Positions 41,257 through 50,811 of a DNA stretch of 64,000 nt are shown in pieces. The position numbers were made by a program, and so were the translations under genes. Source of the stretch: Hyphomicrobiales bacterium (GTDB lineage Bacteria; Pseudomonadota; Alphaproteobacteria; Rhizobiales; Rhizobiaceae); contig UBPA01000004.1 in assembly GCA_900467185.1 (NCBI GenBank), positions 303,344-367,343 on the forward strand, in the 5' to 3' direction. Below the pieces are notes generated by a model. It worked only from the letters and a program-made list of their open reading frames with translations. It was not told where the DNA came from and made no database searches. The stretch's first letter is position 1; each line of letters opens with the position of its first letter.

Positions 41257-43848
41257 ATGACGAAAGCTTCTTGGAACGCGGGACGGACGGACGTCGAGCC
41301 GGTACGGTCCGGTATGGTTTCCGCCGACGCGTCGACACACCGAACGCCCCTCGCATCCTCCTCGCCTGCACTTTCGTCGCGCAAGTCCGACATCACGCCG
41401 CGCCGCGGGCGGCTCTCCCAGCTCGTTCGTCGCCTGGCGGCAGGCTCGGCCCTCGGCCTCCTCTCCGGCGAGGCCATGGCAGCCGAAGGTGTTGCCAGCG
41501 TCTTCCACTCCTCCGAAATCATCACCTTCTCGCTTCTCACCGGCGCCATCGCCGCGGCCATGATCTCCGCCGTCTGGGTCATTCGTCAGCGCAGCACGGT
41601 CGAGATCGACAATCGCGACCTGAAGACCGCGCTTGCGGATGCCCGCCAGAGCATTTCGCGCTTCCAGGCGCTGATCTCCGACAAGAACCGCAGCATCGTC
41701 GTCTGGGACGGCCCGGCGGAAAAGCCTGAATTTCTCGGCCAGCTGCCGCCCGAGACCGGCGCGCCGCAGGACGACCGCGATTTTCTCGCCTTCGGCCGCT
41801 GGATCAAATCGACGTCCGCCAGCGAACTTGAGCGCGCCATCGACCGGCTGCGCACCTATGCCGAAAGCTTCGACCTGATCGTCCAGACGAATCGCAACGA
41901 GATCCTGGAAGCCCAGGGCCGGGTCTCGGGCGGCCGCGCCTTCGTGCGCTTCGTGGCGCTCAACAATCTTCGGGAAGAGCTGGCCGAACTGACGCTGGAA
42001 CGCGACCGCCTGCGCGGTGATCTCGCCAGCCTGCAGACGCTGTTGAACGCGGTGGACATGCCGGTCTGGCAGCGCGGGCGCGACGGGCAGATCACCTGGG
42101 TCAACGAAGCCTATCGCGACGCCGTGGAGGCGCCGAGCGCCGATGTGGTGGTTCAGGAAGGCCGCGAGCTGCTGGCGACCGTTTCACGTGAAAAAGCCAA
42201 GGCGCTGTCCACCTACGATTCTCCTTTCCGCGACAAGATCTCGACCGTCGTGCGCGGCCAGCGGACCTTCTTCGATGTCGTGGATGCGAAGACCACCTAT
42301 GGTACGGCCGGTATCGCGCTGGATGTGAGCGCCATCGAAGCCGTGCGCGAGGAGCTTTCGCGCACGCTGAAGAGCCATGCCGAAACGCTCGATCATCTGG
42401 CGACGGCCGTCGCCACCTTCGACGGCGCGCAGCGCCTGCAATTCTACAACCAGGCCTTCCAGACCCTTTGGAACCTCGATACCGCCTTCCTCGCGCGCCG
42501 TCCCGGCAATGGCGAGATTTTCGACCAGCTGCGCGAAAGCGGACGTCTTCCCGAACAGCTCAGCTGGAAGCAGTGGAAGGAACAGGCGCTTTCGGTCTAT
42601 CAAGCGATCGAAACCCAGACCGATATGTGGCACCTGCCGAACGGCCAGACGTTGCGCGTCTTCGCCACGGCCCGTCCGCAGGGCGGCGCCACATGGGTGT
42701 TCGAGAACCTCACCGAGCGGGTCGACTTGGAAACCCGCTACAACACGCTGGTTCAGGTCCAGGGCGAAACGATCGATCATCTCTCCGAAGGCGTGGCCGT
42801 CTTCGGCCCGGACGGGCGGATCAAGCTGTCGAACCCAGCGTTCCGCGCGCTTTGGGGCGTGAGCGAGACGGAGGTCGCACCCGGCACCCATATCCGCGCC
42901 ATCGAGCAGGCCTGCGCCGTCTCCTACGACCAGCCGGACGGCTGGAAGCAGTTCGCTCATGCCATCACCAGCTTCGAGGACGAGCGGCCGTCGAGCCGCG
43001 GCATGCTGGAACTGCGCACGGGCCTCATCCTTGACTTCGCCATCATTCCGCTGCCCAACGCTCAGACCATGCTGACCTTCGTCGATATGACGGACAGCGT
43101 CCGCGTCGAGCGGGCCCTGACGGAGAAGAACGAAGCGCTGCGCATGGCGGATTCGCTGAAGAACGATTTCGTCCAGCACGTCTCCTACGAGCTGCGCTCG
43201 CCGCTCACCAACATCATCGGCTTTGCCGACCTCCTGAAAACGCCGGCCTTCGGCGAGCTTTCGACGCGCCAGGCGGAATATGTCGATCATATCTCCACCT
43301 CCTCGTCGCTGCTGCTGACCATCGTCAACGACATTCTCGATCTCGCGACCGTTGATGCGGGCATCGTCGAGCTCGATCTCAGCGAGATCAACCTCACCGA
43401 TTTCCTCGATGAAGTCTCCCACCAGATGGCCGACCGCCTGCAGGAAAGCGCCGTCACCCTGCGCATCGACACGCCGGACATGCTCGGCACCTTCGTTGCC
43501 GATCATCAGCGGCTGAAGCAGATCTTCATCAAGCTCCTGACCAATGCCGCCAATTTCGCGCCTGAAGGCAGCGTGGTCGGTCTTTCCTGTGCCCGCGAAG
43601 GCAGCGATTTCGTCTTCACCGTCAGCGATCAAGGTCCCGGTATCCCCAAGGACGTGCTCGAAAGCGTCTTCCACCGCTTCGAGAGCCATGGCCAGCGTGG
43701 CGGGGCCGGCCTCGGCCTCTCCATCGTCGATAGCTTCATCACCCTGCACCACGGCAAGGTCCGCATCGTCACGCGCGAAGGCGAGGGGACGGAGGTAGTC
43801 TGCCGCATTCCCTCGGGCGCGCTGCCGAAGGCCGAAGCGGCGGAATGA
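41257..43848 (+). CDS. divL: DivL-type cell-cycle pseudokinase (tyrosine H-box)
   Basis: An 863-residue histidine-kinase-like protein. A membrane helix lies at about residues 88-109, after a weakly hydrophobic segment (LAAGSALGLLSGEAMA). PAS-like domains occupy about residues 250-620. The dimerisation helix reads FVQHVSYELRSPLTNI, so the phospho-acceptor histidine is replaced by Tyr644, as in Caulobacter DivL. The ATPase domain has KLLTNAANFAPEG, SDQGPGIP and GAGLGLSIVD. In Caulobacter DivL reads DivK phosphorylation state and controls the CckA-CtrA relay. ATG 41257 is one of several possible starts. It overlaps tsaE-amgK by four bases. Confidence 0.9.
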   Translation: MTKASWNAGRTDVEPVRSGMVSADASTHRTPLASSSPALSSRKSDITPRRGRLSQLVRRLAAGSALGLLSGEAMAAEGVASVFHSSEIITFSLLTGAIAAAMISAVWVIRQRSTVEIDNRDLKTALADARQSISRFQALISDKNRSIVVWDGPAEKPEFLGQLPPETGAPQDDRDFLAFGRWIKSTSASELERAIDRLRTYAESFDLIVQTNRNEILEAQGRVSGGRAFVRFVALNNLREELAELTLERDRLRGDLASLQTLLNAVDMPVWQRGRDGQITWVNEAYRDAVEAPSADVVVQEGRELLATVSREKAKALSTYDSPFRDKISTVVRGQRTFFDVVDAKTTYGTAGIALDVSAIEAVREELSRTLKSHAETLDHLATAVATFDGAQRLQFYNQAFQTLWNLDTAFLARRPGNGEIFDQLRESGRLPEQLSWKQWKEQALSVYQAIETQTDMWHLPNGQTLRVFATARPQGGATWVFENLTERVDLETRYNTLVQVQGETIDHLSEGVAVFGPDGRIKLSNPAFRALWGVSETEVAPGTHIRAIEQACAVSYDQPDGWKQFAHAITSFEDERPSSRGMLELRTGLILDFAIIPLPNAQTMLTFVDMTDSVRVERALTEKNEALRMADSLKNDFVQHVSYELRSPLTNIIGFADLLKTPAFGELSTRQAEYVDHISTSSSLLLTIVNDILDLATVDAGIVELDLSEINLTDFLDEVSHQMADRLQESAVTLRIDTPDMLGTFVADHQRLKQIFIKLLTNAANFAPEGSVVGLSCAREGSDFVFTVSDQGPGIPKDVLESVFHRFESHGQRGGAGLGLSIVDSFITLHHGKVRIVTREGEGTEVVCRIPSGALPKAEAAE
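42180..42195. promoter_or_regulatory. parS-like palindrome within divL, 14 of 16 match
   Basis: CGTTTCACGTGAAAAA includes the perfect 12-bp parS core TTTCACGTGAAA and matches TGTTTCACGTGAAACA at 14 positions. It is inside the divL coding sequence, 39 kb from the oriC candidate. Confidence 0.55.
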
Positions 43849-45338
43849 GCGACGTGCTGCGCCTGCCGCTGCCGGACGAAGCGTCCACCATGACGCTGGG
43901 CGAAGATCTGGCGCTGGCGCTCAAAGCGGGCGATACGATCGCCCTCTCGGGGGATCTCGGTGCCGGAAAATCGACGCTCGCCCGCGCGCTGATCCGTGCT
44001 GTCGCCGATGAGCCCTTCCTGGAGGTCCCAAGCCCGACCTTCACGCTCGTCCAGTCCTACGACCTGCGCATTCCCGTCTCCCATTTCGATCTCTATCGGC
44101 TGGGAGACGCAAGCGAGGTGCTGGAACTCGGCCTTGACGACCTCGCGGCAAACGGCATCTGCCTGATCGAGTGGCCGGAGCGGGCGGACGGCTACCTGCC
44201 GCGACAGAGCGTCGTCCTGACGCTCGAACAGGATGGCGATGGCCGGATGGCCATCTTCTCGGGCAGCGCTCCGGTCCTGTCGCGCATCCGGCGCAGCCTT
44301 GCGATCCGCGCATTTCTCGACAGTCACGGCTACCGGGGTGCTGCGCGTCGTCATCTCAATGGCGATGCCTCCGTGCGCGGCTACGAGCGCATCCGCCGGG
44401 AAGACGCGCCGGATCTGATCCTGATGGATGCGCCGCGCACCATTCCCGGCCCCATCCTCGAAGATGGCAAATACTATCAGCAGATCGCCCATATCGCCGA
44501 AGACGTCGGTGCCTTCGTCGCGATCGATCTCTATCTGCGCCGGCGCGGCTTCGGTGCGCCGGAGATCCTTGCGCAGGATATTGAGGCCGGCATTCTGCTT
44601 CTGGAAGATCTCGGCGCCGACGGCGTGCTCGATGCGGACGGGGCGCCCCTTGCCGAACGCTATATCGAAACGGCGCGCCTGCTCGCCCGGCTGCACGGCG
44701 AGGCCTCGCAAGACCGGCTGCCGCTGCCCGGCGGGGCGATCCATGTCGTACCGCCCTTCGACCGGGCGGCGATCAAGATCGAGACGCGGCTGCTCCTCGA
44801 CTGGTTCCTGCCGCATCATCGCGGCACGCCGGCAAAGCTCGAGGAGCGCGAAAGCTATGCTGCCGTCTGGGACCGGCTGATCGACCTGTCGGACCGCGGC
44901 GAAAAGCATCTTCTCCTGCGCGACGTCCATTCGCCGAACATTCTCTGGCGGGAGGGAAGGACCGGCATCGACCGTGTCGCGCTCATCGATTTTCAAGACG
45001 CGATGATCGGGCCGACGGCCTATGACGTCGCCTCGCTCGTCCAGGATGCGCGCGTCACCATCGCGCCGGATCTCGGCCGCGCCATTCTCGACGCCTATAT
45101 CGCCGAGCGGCACCGCCTCGGCCTGTTCGACGGCGCGTCCTTCCTCGAGCATTTCCATCTGATGGCCGCGCAGCGCAACTGCAAGCTCGTCGGGATCTGG
45201 GTTCGGCTGATGCAGCGGGATGGCAAGCCCGGCTATATGAAGCACATGCCGCGCACCTTCGCCTATCTCCGCGCCGCGCTCGATCATCCCTCGCTGGCGC
45301 CACTGGAGGCGTGGCTTCGCGAAGCGGGGCTCCTGTAA
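43845..45338 (+). CDS. Fused TsaE (tRNA t6A ATPase) and AmgK (MurNAc/GlcNAc kinase)
   Basis: A 497-residue two-domain protein. Residues 1-150 are TsaE, the ATPase of tRNA threonylcarbamoyladenosine synthesis, with Walker A SGDLGAGKSTLAR (Lys42) and VPSPTFTLVQSY, then FDLYRL. Residues about 155-497 are an aminoglycoside-phosphotransferase-fold kinase with LLLRDVHSPNILW (catalytic Asp and Asn) and VALIDFQDAMIGPTAYD, as in AmgK, which phosphorylates MurNAc and GlcNAc at C1 for recycling. The fusion is common in rhizobia. It overlaps divL (ATGA) and ends four bases from convergent coaA. Its expected partner murU is elsewhere, at 31.2 kb. Confidence 0.88.
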   Translation: MSDVLRLPLPDEASTMTLGEDLALALKAGDTIALSGDLGAGKSTLARALIRAVADEPFLEVPSPTFTLVQSYDLRIPVSHFDLYRLGDASEVLELGLDDLAANGICLIEWPERADGYLPRQSVVLTLEQDGDGRMAIFSGSAPVLSRIRRSLAIRAFLDSHGYRGAARRHLNGDASVRGYERIRREDAPDLILMDAPRTIPGPILEDGKYYQQIAHIAEDVGAFVAIDLYLRRRGFGAPEILAQDIEAGILLLEDLGADGVLDADGAPLAERYIETARLLARLHGEASQDRLPLPGGAIHVVPPFDRAAIKIETRLLLDWFLPHHRGTPAKLEERESYAAVWDRLIDLSDRGEKHLLLRDVHSPNILWREGRTGIDRVALIDFQDAMIGPTAYDVASLVQDARVTIAPDLGRAILDAYIAERHRLGLFDGASFLEHFHLMAAQRNCKLVGIWVRLMQRDGKPGYMKHMPRTFAYLRAALDHPSLAPLEAWLREAGLL

Positions 45339-45342
45339 GCGT

Positions 45343-46338
45343 CTACAGCTTGCGCAGCGCGACCGTCTGGACGAGGTGATCGGTTCCCTTTTGCAGGATG
45401 AGATCGGCGCGCGGCCGGGTCGGCAGGATATTGCGGCGCAGGTTCTTCAGGTTGGTGTTCTGCCAGAGGCCCTCGGCAATGCCCAAAGCCTCCTCCTCGC
45501 TCACCTGCGCATACCGCTTGAAGAAGGATTCCGGGTTCTTGAACGCGGTCTGGCGCAACCGCATGAAGCGATCGACATACCAGGAATGGATCAGATTCTC
45601 GTCGGCGTCGATATAGATCGAGAAGTCGAAGAAATCCGACACCATCGGCACGATCTTGCCATCCTCGGGCAGGTCGCGCGATTGCAACACGTTGATACCC
45701 TCGAAGATCAGGATATCCGGCCGGTCCACCACCTGGAACTGGTCGGGCAGCACGTCATAGACGAGGTGAGAATAGCTCGGCGCCTGCACGTTCGGTTGCC
45801 CCGCCTTGATGGCGGAGAGAAAGCGCAGGAGCGCGCCGATATCGTAGCTCTCCGGAAAACCCTTCCGGTTCATGATGTTCTCGCGCATCAGCACGGCGTT
45901 CGGGTAGAGAAACCCGTCCGTCGTGACGAGATCGACCTTGGGGCTCGACGGCCAGCGCGACAGAAGCTCGGCGAGAATACGGGCGGTGGTCGATTTGCCG
46001 ACCGCCACCGATCCGGCGATGCCGATCACGAACGGCGTCTTGGTCTCGTCCGAGATCGTCAGGAAGCGTTTGCGCTGCTCGTAGAGGATCTGCGACGCCT
46101 CGACATGGGTGGACAAGAGCCGCGACAGCGACAGGTAGATCCGCCGCACCTCGTCGAGATCGATCGGGTCGTTCAGCGAGCGCAGCCGCCGAACTTCGTC
46201 GGCGGTCAGCGTCAGGGGCGTGTCCGCGCGAAACTGCGACCACGCCTCGGCCGAGAAGAAGTGGTACGGGGAATAGTCTCGTCTGCCGAGATCGTCCGGC
46301 ATATCCGCGTCCCCCCTGTTCTGCGCCGCGATGGTCAC
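45343..46338 (-). CDS. coaA: Pantothenate kinase, type I
   Basis: A 331-residue P-loop kinase that catalyses the first and controlled step of coenzyme A synthesis. Walker A is [15 protein letters not shown] near residue 107, and [12 protein letters not shown] and [10 protein letters not shown] follow. The C-terminal [20 protein letters not shown] block is typical of type I. The start is GTG 46338, overlapping the hisE stop (GTGA), so coaA belongs to the his operon. It is convergent with tsaE-amgK. Confidence 0.97.
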   Translation of the reverse strand: MTIAAQNRGDADMPDDLGRRDYSPYHFFSAEAWSQFRADTPLTLTADEVRRLRSLNDPIDLDEVRRIYLSLSRLLSTHVEASQILYEQRKRFLTISDETKTPFVIGIAGSVAVGKSTTARILAELLSRWPSSPKVDLVTTDGFLYPNAVLMRENIMNRKGFPESYDIGALLRFLSAIKAGQPNVQAPSYSHLVYDVLPDQFQVVDRPDILIFEGINVLQSRDLPEDGKIVPMVSDFFDFSIYIDADENLIHSWYVDRFMRLRQTAFKNPESFFKRYAQVSEEEALGIAEGLWQNTNLKNLRRNILPTRPRADLILQKGTDHLVQTVALRKL

Positions 46339-46655
46339 GTCTTTCGGCTCGCCTTCTCCTCAAGGCCTGACCGGACAGTGCGTCCCTCAAGCTCCCCCAG
46401 AACCTCCTGTAACGAAACGTCGGCAATTTTCAATACCACCAGCAGATGATAAAGCAGATCCGCACTCTCGGAAACGAGTTCCTGACGGTCGCCGGAAACA
46501 GCGGCGATGACCGTTTCCACGGCTTCCTCGCCAAGCTTCTTGGCAGCCCGCGCCTGCCCCTTCTCGACGAGTTTCGCCGTCCATGAGCTCTCGGGCGAGG
46601 CCTTTGCTCGCTCCGCGACGATGGCTTCGAGATCGGAAAGCGAAAACCGGGTCAT
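46335..46655 (-). CDS. hisE: Phosphoribosyl-ATP pyrophosphatase
   Basis: A 106-residue all-alpha MazG-like enzyme, the second step of histidine synthesis. [15 protein letters not shown] and [16 protein letters not shown] carry the acidic metal ligands. ATG 46655 overlaps the hisF stop by four bases. In rhizobia hisE and hisI are separate genes; hisI is not in this window. Confidence 0.95.
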   Translation of the reverse strand: MTRFSLSDLEAIVAERAKASPESSWTAKLVEKGQARAAKKLGEEAVETVIAAVSGDRQELVSESADLLYHLLVVLKIADVSLQEVLGELEGRTVRSGLEEKASRKT

Positions 46656-47461
46656 GAGGTGCTCTCCTCCTGCGCGGAGCCGTCGAGCCGCATGGGAATG
46701 CCGCGCTCGGCCATGTAGCGCTTGGCCTCGCCGATGCTGTAGGTGCCGAAGTGGAAGATCGAGGCCGCGAGAACGGCCGTCGCATGTCCGTCGCGAATGC
46801 CCTCTACCATGTGATCGAGCGTACCGACGCCGCCCGAGGCGATGACGGGAACGGACACGCGGTCGGCAATCGCACGGGTCAGCGCGAGATCGTAGCCGAT
46901 CTTGCTGCCGTCGCGATCCATCGAGGTCACCAGCAGTTCGCCCGCGCCGCGCTCGACCATACGCGCGGCGAAGTCCACCGCGTCGATGCCGGTTGCCGTG
47001 CGGCCGCCATGGGTGAAGATCTCCCAGGCGCTGGTGCCGTCCGCCCCCGGCGTCACCCGTCGCTTGGCGTCGATCGAGACGACGATGCACTGGTTGCCGA
47101 ACTTGTCGGCCGCCTGCGCCACGAAATCGGGATCGCGCACGGCGGCCGAATTGATGGAGACCTTGTCGGCGCCGGCGAGCAGCAGCCGGCGGATATCGCC
47201 GACGCTGCGCACGCCGCCGCCGACGGTCAGCGGCATGAAGCAATGTTCGGCGGTGCGCTCGACCACGTCGAAGATCGTGTCGCGGCCATCGGATGAGGCG
47301 GTAATGTCGAGGAAGCAGAGTTCGTCGGCACCGGCCGCGTCATAGGCCTTGGCCGATTCGACCGGGTCGCCAGCATCGATCAGATCGACGAAGCTGACGC
47401 CCTTGACGACACGGCCGTCCTTCACGTCGAGGCAGGGGATCACGCGGGCCTTGAGGGTCAT
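46652..47461 (-). CDS. hisF: Imidazole glycerol phosphate synthase, cyclase subunit
   Basis: A 269-residue TIM barrel that uses ammonia from HisH to form imidazole glycerol phosphate and AICAR. The catalytic Asp residues are in [15 protein letters not shown] and [10 protein letters not shown]. The phosphate loops are VGGGVRS and ASGGVG. It is coupled by ATGA overlaps to hisA before and hisE after. Confidence 0.97.
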   Translation of the reverse strand: MTLKARVIPCLDVKDGRVVKGVSFVDLIDAGDPVESAKAYDAAGADELCFLDITASSDGRDTIFDVVERTAEHCFMPLTVGGGVRSVGDIRRLLLAGADKVSINSAAVRDPDFVAQAADKFGNQCIVVSIDAKRRVTPGADGTSAWEIFTHGGRTATGIDAVDFAARMVERGAGELLVTSMDRDGSKIGYDLALTRAIADRVSVPVIASGGVGTLDHMVEGIRDGHATAVLAASIFHFGTYSIGEAKRYMAERGIPMRLDGSAQEESTS

Positions 47462-48201
47462 GCTGCACGTCCCCTTGCACGGTTGAGCACGGCAAGCGCC
47501 TCGGCCGGATCGATCCGCCCGTCATAAAGCGCCCGTCCGGAGATCGCACCTTCGAGCTTGGCCATTTCGGGTGCTGCGAGGCGGTGGATATCCTCCATGG
47601 AGGCAAGGCCCCCCGAGGCAATGACGGGAATGGCGACGGCATCGGCAAGCGCCAGCGTGCCGGCCCAGTTGATCCCGGCAAGAATGCCGTCGCGATCGAT
47701 GTCGGTATAGATGATGGCCGCGACGCCGGCACCTTCGAAGCGCTGGGCAAGCTCGATCACACCGAGTTCCGACGCCTCCGCCCAGCCCTCGACGGCGACC
47801 TTGCCGCCCTTCGCGTCGATGCCGACGGCGACCTTGCCCGGAAACAGCCGGCAGGCTTCCTTGACGAGCGCGGGATCGCGAACCGCGACGGTGCCGAGAA
47901 TGACGCGGGCGAGGCCCCTGGCGAGCCAGCTTTCGATATGCGCGAGTGTGCGGATGCCGCCACCGAGCTGGACCGGATTGGTGGTCGCCGTCAGGATCGC
48001 CTCGACGGCTGCCCCGTTCACCGTCTCGCCGGCGAAGGCGCCGTTGAGATCGACCACATGCAGCCATTCGAAGCCCTGAACTTCAAAAGCTTTCGCCTGG
48101 GCTCCGGGGTCCGGATTGTAGACGGTGGCCTCTGCCATATCGCCGAGCTTCAGGCGCACGCAGGCACCGTCTTTAAGGTCGATCGCGGGAAAAAGGATCA
48201 T
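47458..48201 (-). CDS. hisA: ProFAR isomerase (HisA)
   Basis: A 247-residue TIM barrel related to HisF, isomerising ProFAR to PRFAR. The first catalytic Asp is in [15 protein letters not shown] and the second in [17 protein letters not shown] and [11 protein letters not shown] bind phosphates. It begins one base after the hisH stop and overlaps hisF by four bases. Confidence 0.97.
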   Translation of the reverse strand: MILFPAIDLKDGACVRLKLGDMAEATVYNPDPGAQAKAFEVQGFEWLHVVDLNGAFAGETVNGAAVEAILTATTNPVQLGGGIRTLAHIESWLARGLARVILGTVAVRDPALVKEACRLFPGKVAVGIDAKGGKVAVEGWAEASELGVIELAQRFEGAGVAAIIYTDIDRDGILAGINWAGTLALADAVAIPVIASGGLASMEDIHRLAAPEMAKLEGAISGRALYDGRIDPAEALAVLNRARGRAA

Positions 48202-48202
48202 G

Positions 48203-48853
48203 TCAGGGTTTCCAGCGCAGGAAATTGGTCAAAAGGGCAAGGCCGAGTGTCTGGCTCTTTTCCGGATGGAACTGAGCGCCCGCCTTGTTCTCGTGGGCGA
48301 CGAAGGCCGTTACGGGCCCGCCATAGGCCGTGGTCGCAACGAGATCGTCGGGGTTCTCCGTCGCCAAGTGGTAGGAATGCACGAAATAGGCGTGCAATCC
48401 ATCCGGCCCGGTCGGAATGCCGTCGAACAGCGCGTGCGGCCGGTTGAGCGTCAGCGTATTCCAGCCGATCTGCGGGATCTTCAGCGCGGCATCCGCCGGC
48501 TTCATCTCGGTAACGTCGCCCTTGATCCAGCCGAAACCCTGCGTCGTCGCCTTTTCCAGCCCGCGCGAGGCCATCAGCTGCATGCCGACGCAGATGCCGA
48601 GGAACGGCTTGCCGGCCTTCTCGACGCTTTCGATGATGGCTTCGTTCATGCCATCAACGGTGGCAAGACCGGCCCGGCAATCGGCATAGGCGCCGACGCC
48701 GGGCAACACGATCCGGTCGGCGCTCGCCACCCGGTCCGCCCGGTCCGTCAGCTCGATCTCCGCATCGATGCCGGCCTCGCGCGCGGCGCGCTCGAAGGCC
48801 TTGGTGGCGGAGCGAAGGTTTCCGGATCCGTAATCGATGATCGCAACGCGCAT
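48203..48853 (-). CDS. hisH: Imidazole glycerol phosphate synthase, glutaminase subunit
   Basis: A 216-residue class I glutamine amidotransferase. The nucleophile is in [13 protein letters not shown], and the His-Glu pair in [14 protein letters not shown]. It starts with [13 protein letters not shown], typical of HisH. Its ATG shares one base with the stop of the DUF2628 gene, indicating coupled translation. Confidence 0.97.
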   Translation of the reverse strand: MRVAIIDYGSGNLRSATKAFERAAREAGIDAEIELTDRADRVASADRIVLPGVGAYADCRAGLATVDGMNEAIIESVEKAGKPFLGICVGMQLMASRGLEKATTQGFGWIKGDVTEMKPADAALKIPQIGWNTLTLNRPHALFDGIPTGPDGLHAYFVHSYHLATENPDDLVATTAYGGPVTAFVAHENKAGAQFHPEKSQTLGLALLTNFLRWKP

Positions 48854-49335
48854 CAGCGGCTCCCGTAGGTGTCGAACAGGCCGAAGCCCGGATTGGCAGG
48901 GTCGATGGTCTTCACGCCGTCGCGGCCGGGCCCGAGGCGCGGCAGGGGCGGGGCGGGCTCTGTGGCGAGATCGTCGAGCGTCGAGCCATACATCGCCTCG
49001 GCCGTCTTCAGATCCGGCGCCGGCAGGACGGCGGCGAGTGTAAACCCGCGCTTTTCCAGCCGATGCGCGAGGTAGGTCGGTCCTTCCAACGCTACGAGAA
49101 GCCGCAGAGCCAGTTCGATCAGGATGGCGGCAAGCGCGGCACCGGCCAGTCCGCCGGCCGCGGTCATCGCGCTCTGGAGAATGAACACGGCGATGCCGGC
49201 AGCCCACTGGCGCTTGAAGAGAAGCCAGAAGGCGGGAAAGACGAAGGCAGGCCAGGCGAAGCGATCGGCAACGAAGACCGCATCCGCACTGTCGGGCCGC
49301 GCCCCGGGCGGGAGATAGACGAGAAACGGTGTCAT
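48853..49335 (-). CDS. DUF2628 membrane protein in the his operon
   Basis: A 160-residue protein with two or three hydrophobic segments between residues 28 and 85 (AFVFPAFWLLFKRQW, AAGIAVFILQ, AALAAILIELALRLLVAL). The soluble tail from about residue 100 is proline- and glycine-rich and ends GFGLFDTYGSR. This matches DUF2628, found between hisB and hisH in many rhizobia. The function is unknown; its location is conserved but no histidine-synthesis role is shown. Confidence 0.85.
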   Translation of the reverse strand: MTPFLVYLPPGARPDSADAVFVADRFAWPAFVFPAFWLLFKRQWAAGIAVFILQSAMTAAGGLAGAALAAILIELALRLLVALEGPTYLAHRLEKRGFTLAAVLPAPDLKTAEAMYGSTLDDLATEPAPPLPRLGPGRDGVKTIDPANPGFGLFDTYGSR

Positions 49336-49436
49336 TGGCAGCCTGCTCTCAACAGAAGGGTCTTCTCTTTAAGGAAGAAGGATCTCGACGTGGCCGAGAC
49401 CACGCCTGCTCGGCGTCCGCTGCGAAAGGGTCCGGC

Positions 49437-50042
49437 TTAGGCCAGCGTTCCCTTGGTGGAAGGGATGCGGCCGGCCTGGCGGGGGTCGATCTCGGTTGCC
49501 GTGCGCAGCACCCGGGCAACGGCCTTGAAGCACGTCTCGGCGATATGATGGTTGTTCGCGCCGTAGATGTTCTGGATATGCAGCGTGATGCCGGCATTCT
49601 GCGCCAGCGCGTGGAAGAACTCCCGCACCAGCTCCGTGTCGAACGTGCCGATCTTCGGCGAGGAGAAGGCGACGTTCCAGACGAGGAACGGACGCCCGGA
49701 CACATCCACCGCCGCCCGCGTCATCGTCTCGTCCATGGCAAGGTCGATCGAGGCATAGCGCGTGATGCCGCGCCGGTCGCCGAGCGCCTTGGCGATGGCC
49801 TGGCCGATGGCGATGCCGGTGTCCTCGACCGTGTGGTGATCGTCCACATGCAGGTCGCCCTTCGCCTCGATCGTCATGTCGATCAGGGAGTGGCGCGACA
49901 GCTGGTCGAGCATATGGTCGAAGAAGCCGACGCCCGTCGAGATGGTCGAGGCCCCGGTGCCGTCGATCGCGACGGACACGGAGACGGACGTCTCGTTGGT
50001 CTTGCGGGATATGCTGCCGCTGCGGCCTTCTGCCTCTGCCAT
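49437..50042 (-). CDS. hisB: Imidazole glycerol phosphate dehydratase
   Basis: A 201-residue monofunctional dehydratase with Mn-binding histidine motifs [15 protein letters not shown] and [14 protein letters not shown], and [13 protein letters not shown]. The N-terminus ([18 protein letters not shown]) shows the usual start at ATG 50042; longer frames read into the divergent hslV promoter. It heads the run hisB-DUF2628-hisH-hisA-hisF-hisE-coaA. Confidence 0.96.
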   Translation of the reverse strand: MAEAEGRSGSISRKTNETSVSVSVAIDGTGASTISTGVGFFDHMLDQLSRHSLIDMTIEAKGDLHVDDHHTVEDTGIAIGQAIAKALGDRRGITRYASIDLAMDETMTRAAVDVSGRPFLVWNVAFSSPKIGTFDTELVREFFHALAQNAGITLHIQNIYGANNHHIAETCFKAVARVLRTATEIDPRQAGRIPSTKGTLA

Positions 50043-50253
50043 CGGGAACTCCGGTCTGTGAACGTCGCCTGATAACAGGCCGGCCGGGAAATATCCAGCT
50101 TCGATTGTCCGGGTGCGATCGTCCTCCGCGCGGCACGTGCCCACCCCGTGCGGCACCCTTTGCAATCGCTGCAGCCATTCTTACATAGATCGCGACATCA
50201 CGCATTCGAACGCCCCGGGAACAGAGCCGGGAGCGGAAAGTGACAGGACGTTT

Positions 50254-50811
50254 ATGAGCGAACATAACCCCTACGGAACCATGCATGCGACCACGATCAT
50301 CACCGTGCGCAAGGGCGGCCAGGTCGTCATGGCCGGCGACGGCCAGGTAAGCCTCGGCCAGACGGTGATGAAGGGCAATGCCCGCAAGGTGCGCCGGCTC
50401 GGCAAGGGCCAGGTCATCGCGGGCTTTGCCGGCGCCACGGCCGACGCGTTCACCCTGCTGGAGCGGCTCGAAGCCAAGCTTGAGCAATATCCCGACCAGC
50501 TGATGCGCGCCGCCGTCGAGCTTGCCAAGGACTGGCGGACCAACAAGTATCTGCGCAATCTCGAAGCCATGATGCTGGTCGCCGACAAGACGATCACCCT
50601 GGCGATTACCGGCAATGGCGACGTGCTGGAGCCGGAACACGGCACCATCGCCATCGGCTCGGGCGGCAACTACGCCTATGCCGCGGCCCGGGCGCTGATG
50701 GATTCGGACCGGACGGCCGAGGAGATCGCCCGCCGCGCCATGGAGATCGCCGGCGATATCTGCGTCTATACCAACGGCAACATCGTCGTCGAGACGCTGG
50801 ATGCCGCCTGA
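50254..50811 (+). CDS. hslV: HslV peptidase subunit of the HslUV protease
   Basis: A 185-residue proteasome-like N-terminal nucleophile hydrolase. The mature enzyme should begin at the Thr in [10 protein letters not shown], so the leading residues [12 protein letters not shown] would be a propeptide removed by self-cleavage. E. coli HslV loses only the initiator Met. [13 protein letters not shown] and [15 protein letters not shown] are conserved blocks. ATG 50254 follows the divergent hisB promoter region by 211 bp. It overlaps the GNAT gene by 11 bases. Confidence 0.96.
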   Translation: MSEHNPYGTMHATTIITVRKGGQVVMAGDGQVSLGQTVMKGNARKVRRLGKGQVIAGFAGATADAFTLLERLEAKLEQYPDQLMRAAVELAKDWRTNKYLRNLEAMMLVADKTITLAITGNGDVLEPEHGTIAIGSGGNYAYAAARALMDSDRTAEEIARRAMEIAGDICVYTNGNIVVETLDAA

